A stretch of DNA of 64,000 bases. Source: Paludibacteraceae bacterium. Lineage in GTDB: Bacteria > Bacteroidota > Bacteroidia > Bacteroidales > Paludibacteraceae. Every line of letters starts with the position of its first letter. The first letter of the stretch is position 1. Under the pieces are notes generated by a model that saw only the letters and a list, made by a program, of their open reading frames with translations, did not search any database and was not told where the DNA came from. Shown piece after piece: positions 63,751 to 64,000 of the stretch. Location: NCBI GenBank assembly GCA_017443145.1, contig JAFSPA010000009.1, positions 62,001 to 126,000 on the forward strand, read 5' to 3'. The position numbers were made by a program, and so were the translations under genes.

Positions 63751-64000
63751 TTACATCAATGCATCGATGATTTTTTCGAGGTCGGGCTTACGGCAAGCAC
63801 CTACGTGACGATTGACTAATTCTCCGTTTTTGAAGAAGAGCATCGTCGGGATATTCATAATGCCATACTGCTCGCATGTGTCTGGATTTTCGTCCACATT
63901 GAGTTTACCGATGATGACTTTTCCATCGTATTGTTTGGCAAGTTCGTCCACGATGGGGAGCATCATTTTGCAAGGGCCACACCATGGTGCCCAGAAATCG
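63751..64000 (-). CDS. trxA: Thioredoxin, C-terminal part (cut by window edge)
   Basis: The last 83 codons of a thioredoxin: DFWAPWCGPCKMMLPIVDEL contains the WCGPC redox site and the conserved Trp, then KLNVDENPDTCEQYGIMNIP with the cis-Pro, and FFKNGELVNRHVGA. No signal peptide region is visible, and the sequence looks like a cytoplasmic TrxA rather than the exported thioredoxin at 7320. The stop TAA is at 63751. The start lies beyond 64000. Confidence 0.88.
   Translation of the reverse strand, partial: DFWAPWCGPCKMMLPIVDELAKQYDGKVIIGKLNVDENPDTCEQYGIMNIPTMLFFKNGELVNRHVGACRKPDLEKIIDALM

Overview
The window comes from a member of the Bacteroidota, most likely an uncultured Bacteroidales of the gut or rumen type. 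The signs are a fused SecDF translocase, a short primary sigma factor without a long N-terminal region, an isoleucyl-tRNA synthetase of the long eukaryote-like type, a BspA-type leucine-rich repeat giant, NhaP2-like and RND transport operons, and above all 18 promoters of the Bacteroides form TTTG-N19/20-TAnnTTTG. Start codons generally lack Shine-Dalgarno sequences and instead have AT-rich leaders such as ACTATTATG.

Layout. 1-2.6 kb (minus): a small operon of poorly known cytoplasmic proteins (YwqG-like, Sel1 repeat, two hypotheticals). 3.0-7.7 kb (minus): thioredoxin, K+/H+ antiporter, NAD-dependent epimerase fused to a zinc-ribbon-like tail, DEAD-box helicase. 7.8-15.8 kb (plus): aroB, then a long housekeeping run acpP-fabF-wHTH-asd-U32-DUF4271-hemD-rnpA-yidD-trmD. 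16-24.4 kb (plus): two secreted proteins and a complete RND efflux operon (adaptor, pump, outer-membrane factor). 24.4-37.6 kb (minus) is accessory and visibly AT-richer: an AAA/DUF4143 ATPase, a 3189-residue mosaic surface protein with a small membrane protein and a lipoprotein, a candidate structured RNA, and a HEPN-MNT pair. 37.7-48.8 kb: a HAD hydrolase, diverging from an operon ileS-lipoprotein-AsmA-beta-barrel-caspase-DUF4384. 48.9-54.3 kb: initiator tRNA, secDF, clpP-clpX. 54.3-64 kb: radical SAM, rpiB, marC, efp, NlpC/P60, nadB, comF-like, ychF, Ca2+/Na+ exchanger, tRNA-Met, rpoD, tRNA-Arg, thioredoxin (cut by the window edge).

Notable signals beyond genes: (i) several spacers hold degenerate tandem arrays with a different unit sequence at each locus but the same 11-bp period; (ii) related microrepeats occur in frame inside ileS; (iii) four divergent gene pairs use overlapping or abutting promoters; (iv) a nested inverted repeat followed by a terminator precedes the giant-protein operon; (v) a caspase-like protease with a CARDB-like region is translationally coupled to a beta-barrel-like protein and a DUF4384 protein.
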